6,184 nt of DNA from Clostridia bacterium. GTDB taxonomy: Bacteria > Bacillota > Clostridia > UMGS1883. The notes under the pieces were generated by a model. It was not told the DNA's origin and did not search any database. It was given only the letters and a program-made list of their open reading frames with translations. Where the stretch lies: NCBI GenBank assembly GCA_017441965.1, contig JAFSBF010000119.1, forward strand, positions 1 to 6,184, read 5' to 3'. Both the position numbers and the translations under genes were made by a program. Positions within the stretch are counted from its first letter, which is position 1, and each line of letters starts with the position of its first letter. This document shows positions 1-5,339 of this stretch, piece after piece.

Positions 1-266
1 AGAGAGTAATCCGAACTCGATTTTTAGAGGCAGATTTTCGCTTTCGCTGTGTTAAAATACTCGGAAATACACAAAGTATTCCCTGTGTTTTTGCCTTGCA
101 CAACCAAAAATCTGCTCTCTAAAAATTCAAAGACCTGAAATGGATGAAATTTTGAGTAGGTTTTGGTGCGAAGGATGCAGCAAGGCTTTGTGCCTTGCAA
201 AGGCGCCAAGCCGAAAAGTACCGAAATTTTGCCATTTCAGGCGGGTTCGGATTATTCTCTTTCGGC
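1..266. repeat. Structured intergenic repeat element with terminal inverted repeats (left tip just outside the window)
   Basis: The ends are inverted repeats: positions 1-19 match the reverse complement of 242-260 at 17 of 19 bases, around the core TAATCCGAAC. The right end runs on to GCCGAA (261-266) and is followed by TA (267-268), so about six bases of the left tip are probably missing from the window. The inside is full of nested palindromes: 21-38 pairs with 106-125 (TTTTTAGAG/GCAGATTTT type), CCTGAAATGG at 134-143 pairs with 232-241, and GCAAGGC/GCCTTGC (180-186/192-198) forms a 7-bp hairpin. I see no convincing gene here; the short frames in both directions look like chance reading of palindromic DNA. 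A 33-bp relative lies at 4061-4093. It is most likely a non-autonomous mobile or palindromic repeat. The stop codon of the preceding kinase gene (266-268) sits on its border. Confidence 0.65.
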
Positions 267-1180
267 TACTTTTTTTGCTGTTGTGCATCATGATTTGAAC
301 TTCTTCCGTATCCGTAACCATAACCGTAGCCATAGCCATAACCATAGCCGCCGTAACCGTAGCCGCCATATCCACCATAGCCGCCATAATAACCACTTCT
401 GTAGTATCTCGTTTTCTTTCCGTAACGGTAATATCCGCGCTTACCGTATCTGTAACCGAGTTTTATATCGGAAAGTCTTCCGTTAAGAACAAATCCGATA
501 ATATTTCCCTCTACAAAGGAAAGCTTTTTAATTGCCTCGGCAACAGATTCCTTATCCGTTCTTCCCTGCCTTACCACAAGAAGTATTCCGTCAACCATTT
601 TTGACATAACCGCGGCATCTGTAACAATGTTCACGGGAGAGGTGTCAAGGAAAATATACTCGTATATTTCAGAAAGCTTATCTAAAGTTTCCTGCATAGG
701 CGCCGAGCCAAGAAGCTCTGCCGGATTTGGCGGAATATCGCCTGAAGGAATAACATCAAGATTTGCATAATCAGAATGTACTATAACAGAATCAATTGTA
801 CAAAGATTTGCAAGTACATTTGAAAGTCCGGGCGTAGAAGATATATTAATAAGATTTGCAACATTAGGCTTTCTGAGGTCACAGTCTATAAGCAGAACCT
901 TTGCGCCCGTCTGTGCAAACGATATTGCAAGATTAAGACAGTTTGTACTCTTACCTTCACCTGCAAGTGCACTTGTCACAATAATTTTTTTAGCACCATC
1001 GTGAGGTATTGTAAATACAACGTTTGTTCTGAGAGCCTTATACGCCTCTTTTACGTGGAATGAGCTTTTATCGTTAAGCACCTTTGCACGCTTTACAACA
1101 AGCGGCGAGCCCTGTGTCGCAATTCCCTTTTTTAATATTTTAGAAGGGAGTTTTCTCAGTGTAGAAATAATATTTGGCAT
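266..1180 (-). CDS. CpsD/CapB-family protein-tyrosine autokinase (BY-kinase) with Gly-Tyr repeat tail
   Basis: This is a 304-residue cytoplasmic bacterial tyrosine kinase that autophosphorylates on a C-terminal tyrosine cluster and controls capsule or exopolysaccharide assembly together with a CpsC/Wzz-type membrane partner. Visible motifs are the oligomer-activation motif EAYKALRTN (45-53), Walker A AGEGKST (73-79), Walker A' LLIDCDLRKP (96-105, with D99 and D101), and Walker B FLDTSP (177-182, D179). The usual short tyrosine cluster is expanded: residues 243-291 contain 20 tyrosines, first in a basic stretch (YRYGKRGYYRYGKK type), then in near-perfect Gly-Tyr repeats, ending in a polar QQQKK tail. 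The ATG at 1178-1180 has a strong AAGGAGG seven bases upstream. It follows the CpsC-like gene by 12 bp, so the two are surely co-transcribed. The stop codon TAG overlaps the end of the repeat at 1-266. Family assignment is firm; the polymer it controls is unknown, as no glycosyltransferase or flippase gene is visible. Confidence 0.95.
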   Translation of the reverse strand: MPNIISTLRKLPSKILKKGIATQGSPLVVKRAKVLNDKSSFHVKEAYKALRTNVVFTIPHDGAKKIIVTSALAGEGKSTNCLNLAISFAQTGAKVLLIDCDLRKPNVANLINISSTPGLSNVLANLCTIDSVIVHSDYANLDVIPSGDIPPNPAELLGSAPMQETLDKLSEIYEYIFLDTSPVNIVTDAAVMSKMVDGILLVVRQGRTDKESVAEAIKKLSFVEGNIIGFVLNGRLSDIKLGYRYGKRGYYRYGKKTRYYRSGYYGGYGGYGGYGYGGYGYGYGYGYGYGYGRSSNHDAQQQKK

Positions 1181-1192
1181 TTTAATTCCTCC

Positions 1193-1945
1193 TTATTCCT
1201 CATCAAACACGTTATCATCATACGATACATAAATTTCAGGAATAGAACCAAGCACGGGGTATTGGAACCGCATTACCAAATCGTCTGCTGATTTTACGCG
1301 CACATCGAAAAGCTCACGAAGAAGTATAAATGAAATACTGAGAACAAGACCAAGCAGCGCACCTAAAATTGTATTGTTTCTCACATTGGGGCTTACAGGT
1401 GATGTTGAGATTTTCGCCCTGTCAATTATTCTTACATCACTTCGTTCTATAAAGTTCTGTATTTTTTCAGGGGCTACATCTGCAATTGTATTTGCAATTT
1501 CACGTGCGATAGCTGCATCAACCACTCTTACAGAGACTTTTATAATCTCTGTATTGGAAACAGCCTCCGCCTCAATCATTCCTTTGAGCTTATTTACCGT
1601 ATAAACCTCTCCTGTTTTCTTTTCAACAGTGTCGGATACAGTTTGCAGCACATTATTACTCTTAAGCATTTCGATATATGTAGGAACAAGCTGCTGCGAT
1701 GCCGTAATATCACTTGAAAGTGTCTTTGTTTCTACATTTTCCTGATCAATCGACGTTGTGCTTCTACGGTTGTTAATGTACATAGTAATACTTGATTCAT
1801 ATTTCGGAGTAATAAAATACTTACTCAGTGCAAATGAAATCAATCCAAAAACGAGCGTAATTACAACAATAGAAACTATTCTGTCTAAAACTATTTCTAT
1901 CATTCGTTTTATATCAATTTGTTCAAGATCATTTGTGTTATTCAT
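1193..1945 (-). CDS. CpsC/YveK-type polysaccharide co-polymerase (Wzz domain), kinase activator
   Basis: This is a 250-residue membrane protein of the Wzz/polysaccharide co-polymerase family, which sets chain length and activates the neighbouring BY-kinase. Two membrane segments bracket an extracytoplasmic loop: about residues 23-45 (IVSIVVITLVFGLISFAL) and 192-210 (TILGALLGLVLSISFILLR). The loop contains the usual Wzz opening (TPKYESSITMYI, 46-57) and a helical middle. A proline motif SPVSPN (182-187) stands just before the second membrane segment, as is typical. The short cytoplasmic tail (211-250, ELFDVRVKSADDL...YPVLGSIPE) is the part that in Gram-positive CpsC/CapA proteins touches and activates the kinase. 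The split into a membrane activator and a separate kinase is the Firmicute arrangement, unlike fused Wzc of proteobacteria. The ATG at 1943-1945 has GGAGG seven bases upstream, and a near-consensus promoter lies just before it. It is the first gene of a two-gene operon. Confidence 0.95.
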   Translation of the reverse strand: MNNTNDLEQIDIKRMIEIVLDRIVSIVVITLVFGLISFALSKYFITPKYESSITMYINNRRSTTSIDQENVETKTLSSDITASQQLVPTYIEMLKSNNVLQTVSDTVEKKTGEVYTVNKLKGMIEAEAVSNTEIIKVSVRVVDAAIAREIANTIADVAPEKIQNFIERSDVRIIDRAKISTSPVSPNVRNNTILGALLGLVLSISFILLRELFDVRVKSADDLVMRFQYPVLGSIPEIYVSYDDNVFDEE

Positions 1946-1977
1946 ACGAAGACCTCCAAAAACATTCTCTACATTTC

Positions 1978-2007
1978 ATTTTAATACAAAATGCGGCTTT
2001 TTGTCAA
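1978..2007 (-). promoter_or_regulatory. Sigma-A-type promoter of the cpsC-cpsD-like operon
   Basis: Reading on the minus strand, a perfect -35 box TTGACA (2002-2007) is followed 18 bp later by TAAAAT (1978-1983). The predicted start is near 1971, giving a leader of about 26 bases with the GGAGGT site before the ATG at 1945. The -35 box begins only 18 bp past the RNase HI stop codon. I see no operator palindrome or attenuator between the promoter and the gene, so the sequence gives no hint of specific control. Confidence 0.8.
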
Positions 2008-2025
2008 TAGCGATACGCTTTTAAT

Positions 2026-2502
2026 TTAAAGGTTTTTTACATTCTCGTATTCTGTGTCATCAAACACGGCTGAATTTGTATAGGCGTCTACTGCCAGACG
2101 GTCACAAACCTCGTTATATTTATTTCCGTTGTGTCCTTTAACCCATATGAATTCTACAGTGTGTTTCTTTAAAAGCTCAGTAAGCTGCATCCACAAGTCC
2201 ACATTCAGAACCTTTTTTTTATCAGCCTTTTTCCATCCGTTTTTTATCCAACTGCTAAGCCACCCCTTATTTATAGCATCGGTCAGATATTTTGAATCAC
2301 TGTACAAACTCACCTCACATGGCTCTTTAAGCATTTTCAGCGCATCTATACATGCAAGAAGCTCCATACGGTTATTTGTTGTATTTTTAAAGCCTTTACT
2401 TATTTGTTTTTCTGCTCCGTTATAAATAAGAACTGCACCGTACCCCCCTTTGCCGGGGTTTCCCGTGCAGGCTCCGTCCGTGTAGATTTCTACTTTTTTC
2501 AA
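2026..2502 (-). CDS. rnhA: Ribonuclease HI
   Basis: This 158-residue protein cleaves the RNA strand of RNA-DNA hybrids (primer and R-loop removal) in the cytoplasm. It is full length for bacterial RNase HI (about 155). The four acidic catalytic residues are visible in order: D9 in [13 protein letters not shown]47 in NNRMELLA, D69 in LYSDSKYL and D134 in EVCDRLA, plus the catalytic-loop histidine H124 in WVKGHNG. The basic-protrusion region of the Escherichia coli enzyme is also present ([22 protein letters not shown] in 83-104), so it belongs to the type with a substrate-binding handle. Translation must start at TTG (2500-2502): an in-frame TGA lies three codons upstream and GGGGTGA sits six bases before the TTG. 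It stands alone between a strong terminator (upstream) and the cps promoter (downstream). Its own promoter is not obvious, so it may depend on terminator read-through or a weak site inside the SLH gene. Confidence 0.97.
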   Translation of the reverse strand: MKKVEIYTDGACTGNPGKGGYGAVLIYNGAEKQISKGFKNTTNNRMELLACIDALKMLKEPCEVSLYSDSKYLTDAINKGWLSSWIKNGWKKADKKKVLNVDLWMQLTELLKKHTVEFIWVKGHNGNKYNEVCDRLAVDAYTNSAVFDDTEYENVKNL

Positions 2503-2508
2503 AAGCTT

Positions 2509-2515
2509 TCACCCC
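2509..2515 (-). promoter_or_regulatory. Ribosome binding site that fixes the TTG start of rnhA
   Basis: GGGGTGA on the minus strand lies six bases before the TTG at 2500-2502. Since the in-frame codon three triplets upstream is a TGA stop, no earlier start is possible, and the next in-frame ATG would remove catalytic D9. Confidence 0.75.
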
Positions 2516-2523
2516 GATTTCCC

Positions 2524-2559
2524 AAAAAGAAAGGTTGTTACAAGCTGCAACAACCTTTC
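2524..2559 (-). terminator. Intrinsic terminator after the SLH-protein gene
   Basis: On the minus strand GAAAGGTTGTT (2549-2559) pairs perfectly with AACAACCTTTC (2529-2539) around a 9-base loop, an 11-bp stem followed immediately by TTTTT (2524-2528). It lies 12 bp past the SLH gene stop codon and should end that transcript before rnhA. There is no T run on the other side, so it acts on the minus strand only. Confidence 0.92.
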
Positions 2560-2571
2560 AATATTGCAATT

Positions 2572-3522
2572 TTACTGAATTTCAACTTCTATCTGAGGAA
2601 GGATTATAACACCCTTACCTGACTGTGCAAAAAACTTACCTGTTGTGCCGTCCTCGTATATCTTAACAAGCTTGGATGGCGTTTGCTTAAGCTCCATCTG
2701 GGTGCCGTTACCTATAGCACGTACATTTGTGTATGTGCCTGAGTTAAGAACGCCTCTTCCTCCACGGATGATAATACGTTCCATCACGCAATCGGTAAAT
2801 TCTATATTGCCCTTAACACCATCACCTATAAAGATTGCTTTGGAAGAAGTAATACCTTTGAAATTAACTCCCTCTGCCCTGACAAGAACGTTGCCTTCAG
2901 GAAGAGAGGTATATTCGCCTTCCTTGTCTATGTAGAGTGTTACGAGCTTATCCATAACCTTTGCAAATTCAAGACGTGTCATTGCGTCAAGAGGTCTTAA
3001 AGAAGCATCGCTGTCTGCATATCCGCCGCCAACAACAGCACTTACCTCCTTCTTTGCCCATGATGCTACGCTTGATGCGTCAGCGTACTTATCCAGAACA
3101 GATGAATTCTGCTCGGGCAAATCAAAAATTCTGCTAAGCACAATAAATGCTTCCTGACGGGTAATTGTGTTATTCGGATTAAGACGGCTTTGGTCATCGC
3201 CCTTAAAAGCGCCCATGCTTACCGCCTGAGCCATTGCATCATAGTACCACTCTCCCTCTTTAACATCGGTAAAAGCAGTAATGTCAGCCTTTTCCTGCGC
3301 CCTCATTGCACGTGACATTATTGTAGCCATCTGTGCTCTTGTAATTTTAGTAGCCGGCTGCACCGTTCCGTCCTCAAATCCTGCGATAAGGCCGTTATCA
3401 ACAGCCTTCTGCAATACCTCTCCGTCAAAGCCTTCCGGCATATCGGAAAATGCTGCAAAGGCACTTACAGACATTAAAAATGCCATTGCAACAGTTAAAA
3501 CCGTAATCAATACTTTTTTCAT
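2572..3522 (-). CDS. Exported S-layer-homology (SLH) domain protein
   Basis: This is a 316-residue exported protein anchored non-covalently to the cell wall. A signal peptide is clear: MKKVLITVLTVAMAFLMSVS then AFA, with cleavage likely near residue 23. Three SLH repeats follow: about 25-70 (FSDMPEGF...TRAQMATIMSR), 84-132 (FTDVKEGEWYYDAM...TRQEAFIVLSR) and 145-193 (KYADASSVASWAKKE...TRLEFAKVMDK). Each carries the TR-x-E/Q signature that helps bind pyruvylated secondary cell-wall polymer. Residues 205-316 are rich in short beta-strand patterns (VLVRAEGVNFKG, AIFIGDGVKG, GVLNSGTYTNVRAIGNG), suggesting a small beta-solenoid or beta-sandwich; I do not recognise this part. The ATG at 3520-3522 has AAGGAAGGA upstream. 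A strong terminator follows. No promoter is obvious in the 40 bp between the gene and the upstream small RNA, so its transcript may start at the RNA promoter at 3752-3780. The envelope location is well supported; the exact role is unknown. Confidence 0.93.
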   Translation of the reverse strand: MKKVLITVLTVAMAFLMSVSAFAAFSDMPEGFDGEVLQKAVDNGLIAGFEDGTVQPATKITRAQMATIMSRAMRAQEKADITAFTDVKEGEWYYDAMAQAVSMGAFKGDDQSRLNPNNTITRQEAFIVLSRIFDLPEQNSSVLDKYADASSVASWAKKEVSAVVGGGYADSDASLRPLDAMTRLEFAKVMDKLVTLYIDKEGEYTSLPEGNVLVRAEGVNFKGITSSKAIFIGDGVKGNIEFTDCVMERIIIRGGRGVLNSGTYTNVRAIGNGTQMELKQTPSKLVKIYEDGTTGKFFAQSGKGVIILPQIEVEIQ

Positions 3523-3561
3523 TTTTCTGTTCCTTCCTTTTTCATAAGTTCTTTATTATGT

Positions 3562-3745
3562 ATCCCCGCAGTGCCGTTTATCCGGACTATTCTAAACCTG
3601 CGTATGCAGGTGGGTGACTTGCTCACCGCTCCTGGGTTTCCCTCTGGCAAAGCAAGGGCTTACACGCCACGATAAGACAAAAATCTCCCTTATTAGATGT
3701 GTTGGTTAAAATAAATCCGTAATTGCGCACACCGCAGGGGTCTTC
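3562..3745 (-). ncRNA. ssrS: Probable 6S RNA
   Basis: This 254-bp gap between genes has no plausible frame but reads as a structured RNA on the minus strand. A long closing stem joins CCCC(T)GCGGTG (3730-3740) with CACTGCGGGG (3564-3573). Inside are the hairpins GGTGA/TCACC (3613-3627) and ACCTGC/GCAGGT (3596-3611), next to the sequences TTTAGAATAGTC and ATAAACGGCA, and on the 5' side ATTTATTTTAACC. About 180 nt, a long rod with GC-rich closing stem, and these stretches agree with my memory of clostridial 6S RNA. 6S RNA binds the housekeeping sigma-RNA polymerase, mimicking an open promoter, and lowers transcription in slow growth. A good promoter ends just upstream. No U-tract terminator follows, so the 3' end may be made by processing, and the SLH gene begins only about 40 bp away. 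A cis-acting leader of the SLH gene is the main alternative. Ends are approximate. Confidence 0.7.
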
Positions 3746-3751
3746 CTGCTT

Positions 3752-3780
3752 AGTATAACATATACGTTTCTATAAATCAA
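3752..3780 (-). promoter_or_regulatory. Sigma-A promoter of the 6S-type RNA
   Basis: On the minus strand TTGATT (3775-3780) and TATACT (3752-3757) are 17 bp apart, and a TGT precedes the -10 (extended -10). The predicted start is about 3744-3747, a few bases before the closing stem of the RNA. The -35 box overlaps the stop codon (TGA, 3777-3779) of the DUF1292 gene, so the RNA unit begins exactly where the upstream gene ends. Confidence 0.8.
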
Positions 3781-4040
3781 TCCAAAAACTCAAATTCGTC
3801 CTTATTATTTTCCTTGAAAATATTGTAAACTTTGTCAAAAAGTTCACCGTCGTCAATTCCCTCAAGCATCTCTTCTCCGTCAATTTCTACAAGCTTCATT
3901 ATAAAAACTTCACCGTCAATATCCTCACTGTCACTTGCAGGGATGAGCATAAAGTATGTTTCACCGTCAAGCTCCACCGTATCGAGGAATTCATATTCCT
4001 CCTCAACTGTTTCAAAAATATCTTTTGTATTGTCTGCCAT
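3777..4040 (-). CDS. DUF1292 family small acidic protein (YrzB-like)
   Basis: This is an 87-residue very acidic protein (30 Asp/Glu against five Lys and no Arg) of the DUF1292 family, widespread in Firmicutes and without a known biochemical function. The family pattern is visible: EEYEFLDTVELDGETYFMLI (14-33), then an acidic break, then EVFIMKLVEIDGEEMLEGID (44-63) and a final F/D-rich stretch (LFDKVYNIFKE, 67-77). The chosen start is the ATG at 4038-4040 with AAAGGAG eight bases upstream; the frame is open further up to 4148, but that part overlaps ruvX, lacks a comparable site, and reads unlike the family. It follows ruvX by 52 bp, the order known in Bacillus subtilis (yrrK then yrzB), so co-transcription is likely. 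A 33-bp palindromic repeat lies in between. The stop codon overlaps the -35 box of the small RNA promoter. Confidence 0.9.
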   Translation of the reverse strand: MADNTKDIFETVEEEYEFLDTVELDGETYFMLIPASDSEDIDGEVFIMKLVEIDGEEMLEGIDDGELFDKVYNIFKENNKDEFEFLD

Positions 4041-4060
4041 TTTCCTATCTCCTTTCTCTA

Positions 4061-4093
4061 GCCGGAAAGAAATAATCCGAACTTCGTTTCGGC
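4061..4093. repeat. Short TA-flanked palindromic repeat, relative of the element at 1-266
   Basis: Positions 4061-4082 match the end of the 1-266 element (reverse complement of 245-266) at 18 of 22 bases, including an unbroken AATAATCCGAAC. The outer bases GCCG/CGGC (with AAA/TTT) pair, and CGAACTTCG pairs within. TA stands on both sides (4059-4060 and 4094-4095), as expected of a TA target duplication. It looks like a tip of the larger element with its interior lost. On the minus strand its end creates the TAG stop codon of ruvX. Confidence 0.55.
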
Positions 4094-4503
4094 TATATAT
4101 TTGCATCAAGGTATCCCTGCAGTATAATAACTGCAGCAATTTTATCAACCTTTGTTTTTCTCTTTTTACCGCTTACACCGCCACTTTCCAAGATTCGGTG
4201 TGCCTCTGTACTTGAAAGCCGCTCATCCCACATAACATACGGAACACCGACCATTTCTGATAAATCACGTGCAAACTCCTCTGTATACTGCGCACGGTGT
4301 CCCACTGTTCCATCCATATGCTTTGGATAGCCTACAACTATCTTTCCAACATTATGTTCTTTTGCAACGGCTGCCGTTTTTTTAAGCTGCTCTTTGCGGT
4401 CTTTTTCGCAAATTGTATCAAGCGGAGATGCAAGCATTCCCAAAGCATCGCTTACGGAAACACCTATTCTCGCCTCACCATAGTCAAGTCCCAAAATTCT
4501 CAT
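4093..4503 (-). CDS. ruvX: RuvX/YqgF-family Holliday-junction resolvase-like nuclease
   Basis: This is a 136-residue protein of the YqgF/RuvX family, RNase H-like fold, linked to pre-16S rRNA 5'-end processing and, in some bacteria, resolution of Holliday junctions. It is full length for the family (about 138). Family motifs are in place: LGLDYGEARIGVSVSD (4-19, D7), VVGYPKHMDG (56-65), DERLSSTEA (93-101, E94) and VDKIAAVIILQGYL (119-132, D120). The ATG at 4501-4503 is chosen, with GGTGA seven bases upstream and an N-terminus that matches family members; the open frame continues upstream to 4575 but would run through the promoter and into the MITE-like repeat. A good promoter lies just before it. 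The DUF1292 gene follows at 52 bp. The small gene ireB (yrzL), often found just upstream in Firmicutes, is absent here; instead a repeat element and an SSB-like gene lie there. The TAG stop overlaps a repeat end. Confidence 0.95.
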   Translation of the reverse strand: MRILGLDYGEARIGVSVSDALGMLASPLDTICEKDRKEQLKKTAAVAKEHNVGKIVVGYPKHMDGTVGHRAQYTEEFARDLSEMVGVPYVMWDERLSSTEAHRILESGGVSGKKRKTKVDKIAAVIILQGYLDANI

Positions 4504-4521
4504 AAATCGTTCACCAAAGTA

Positions 4522-4550
4522 ATTATAACAGATAGTGTAACTAATTGCAA
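4522..4550 (-). promoter_or_regulatory. Promoter of ruvX
   Basis: On the minus strand TTGCAA (4545-4550) and TATAAT (4522-4527) are 17 bp apart, with TGT before the -10 box (extended -10). The predicted start near 4515-4518 leaves a very short leader beginning at the GGTGA ribosome site (4511-4515). The -35 box lies inside an 11-bp sequence (AATGGCTTGCA, 4546-4556) that is repeated in both arms of the adjacent MITE-like element. Confidence 0.65.
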
Positions 4551-4561
4551 GCCATTTATAC

Positions 4562-4722
4562 AGAGGCTGTAGCAAAATGTATATTTATGCAAGCCATTAA
4601 ATGGGGACGGTCCTGTTTTGGCACTAAAAACAATGTTTTTAATGCCAAAAGACTTAATAAGTCTGTCAGGAGCCGTCCCCGAATGGCTTGCATTTATATT
4701 AATACATTTTGCTACAGCCTCT
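4562..4722. mobile_element. MITE-like element, 161 bp, with nested palindromes
   Basis: The ends are perfect 21-bp inverted repeats starting AGAGGCTGTAGCAAAATGTA (4562-4582 and 4702-4722), and the similarity continues inwards through a TGCAAGCCATT block (4588-4598 and 4682-4692). Inside is a three-stem figure. An outer stem GGGGACGG-TCCTG (4603-4615) pairs with 4667-4680 with one bulged base. Within it lie a 16-bp hairpin with one mismatch (4616-4631 with 4635-4650, loop AAT) and a small GACTT-AAT-AAGTC hairpin (4651-4663). TA lies directly outside on the right (4723-4724), and on the left one base away (4559-4560), consistent with a TA target site. It codes for nothing plausible and must be moved by a transposase elsewhere. 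The GGGGACGGTCCTG core resembles palindromes I recall around REP-type Y1 transposases of Firmicutes; that link is from memory. Its right end touches the SSB-like stop codon. Confidence 0.85.
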
Positions 4723-5330
4723 TATGCTAATTTTTCAATTTTTGTTATTGATAGTTCGTACGCCGTTCTGACCTCAGTTTCCTCTTCTGAAATGCGCTTA
4801 TTGTAATTTCTTGACTGCAGTCTTCCCCACAGCATAACATTGCTTCCCACTTCGAGATTTTCTGAATATACGGCATTCTTTCCCCACGCAATTGCAGGAA
4901 TATAATCAGAACGGTTAAATGCACGGTTTACCGCAATAATTAAATCCGTAATTTCTCTGCCAAAAGGGGTACGCCTGTATACAGGTGTTTTACAGATAAA
5001 TCCGTTTATAAATATTTCATTGGGATTATCCTCATCCTCAGGCAGGGCTGATGCAATTCCCTTTGCAAAAACAGTCAGAATAAGGCGTGTTTTTGTCTGG
5101 GTGTATTTGTTATAGCTTCTGAGCTGACCTTTAACCTTTATTTTATTTCCCATCTTTATAAGTGAGGTGTCAAGCTGCCTTGCCGAAACGGTTACAGGCA
5201 GCAAATCGTCATTTTCTGAAAGTCTCGGCACACGCAGCATAAAGGAGAAAAATTCTTCCTCCAGTACGCTATGGCTGTACTCTGCTTCTGTTTCAACTGT
5301 TCCTACAAGTGTTATTACATTATTTTCCAA
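4722..5330 (-). CDS. Single-stranded DNA-binding-like protein with two predicted OB folds
   Basis: This 202-residue protein resembles bacterial SSB. The second half is the clearer OB fold: FINGFICKTPVYRRTPFGRE (107-126), then LIIAVNRAFNRSDYIPAIAWG (130-150), LEVGSNVMLWGRLQSRNY (159-176) and YELSITKIEKL (191-201), the usual order of SSB strands. Residues 3-90 look like a second, more diverged copy: VITLVGTVETEAEYSH, FFSFMLRVPRLSEND, LIKMGNKIKVKGQLRSYNKY, LILTVFAKGI. An acidic linker (97-105) joins them. The C-terminus KIEKLA lacks the acidic DDIPF-type tip that canonical SSB uses to recruit partners, so it is probably a paralogue, not the main replication SSB. Translation begins at TTG (5328-5330), supported by AAAAGGAG nine bases upstream; the nearby ATG at 5318-5320 is out of frame. 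It is divergent from the amidase stump. Its TAA stop begins on the last base of the MITE-like element. Confidence 0.85.
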   Translation of the reverse strand: MENNVITLVGTVETEAEYSHSVLEEEFFSFMLRVPRLSENDDLLPVTVSARQLDTSLIKMGNKIKVKGQLRSYNKYTQTKTRLILTVFAKGIASALPEDEDNPNEIFINGFICKTPVYRRTPFGREITDLIIAVNRAFNRSDYIPAIAWGKNAVYSENLEVGSNVMLWGRLQSRNYNKRISEEETEVRTAYELSITKIEKLA

Positions 5331-5339
5331 GACTTACAA

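Noticed and set aside
24..209. Minus-strand frame of 61 codons inside the left repeat
   Set aside because: It lies wholly in nested palindromes, has no convincing ribosome site, and shows no recognisable domain; best explained as repeat DNA.
127..396. Minus-strand frame of 89 codons rich in Met, Ala and Val, and a plus-strand His/Arg-rich frame at 163-486
   Set aside because: Both are other-frame readings of the Gly-Tyr hexamer repeats of the kinase tail plus the palindromic repeat; neither has a ribosome site or a protein-like composition.
300..400. Short regular repeats suggesting a CRISPR array
   Set aside because: The periodicity is 6 bp with no spacers, and it is the in-frame Gly-Tyr coding repeat.
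3562..3745. RNase P RNA, tmRNA, SRP RNA or cobalamin riboswitch in the gap before the SLH gene
   Set aside because: The GAGGAAAGTCC core of RNase P, the tRNA-like end of tmRNA, the conserved SRP tip and the cobalamin-box consensus are not present; the closing stem and hairpins fit 6S RNA better.
4041..4148. Longer N-terminus for the DUF1292 protein
   Set aside because: The extension overlaps the ruvX coding end and the 33-bp repeat, and the ATG at 4040 has a strong AAAGGAG and gives the family-typical length.
4504..4575. Longer N-terminus for RuvX
   Set aside because: It would run across the extended -10 promoter and into the MITE-like end; the ATG at 4503 begins the standard family N-terminus MRILGLDYG.
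4545..4806. Plus-strand frames of about 60 codons across the MITE-like element
   Set aside because: They are readings of inverted repeats and of the antisense of the SSB-like gene, with no homology seen.
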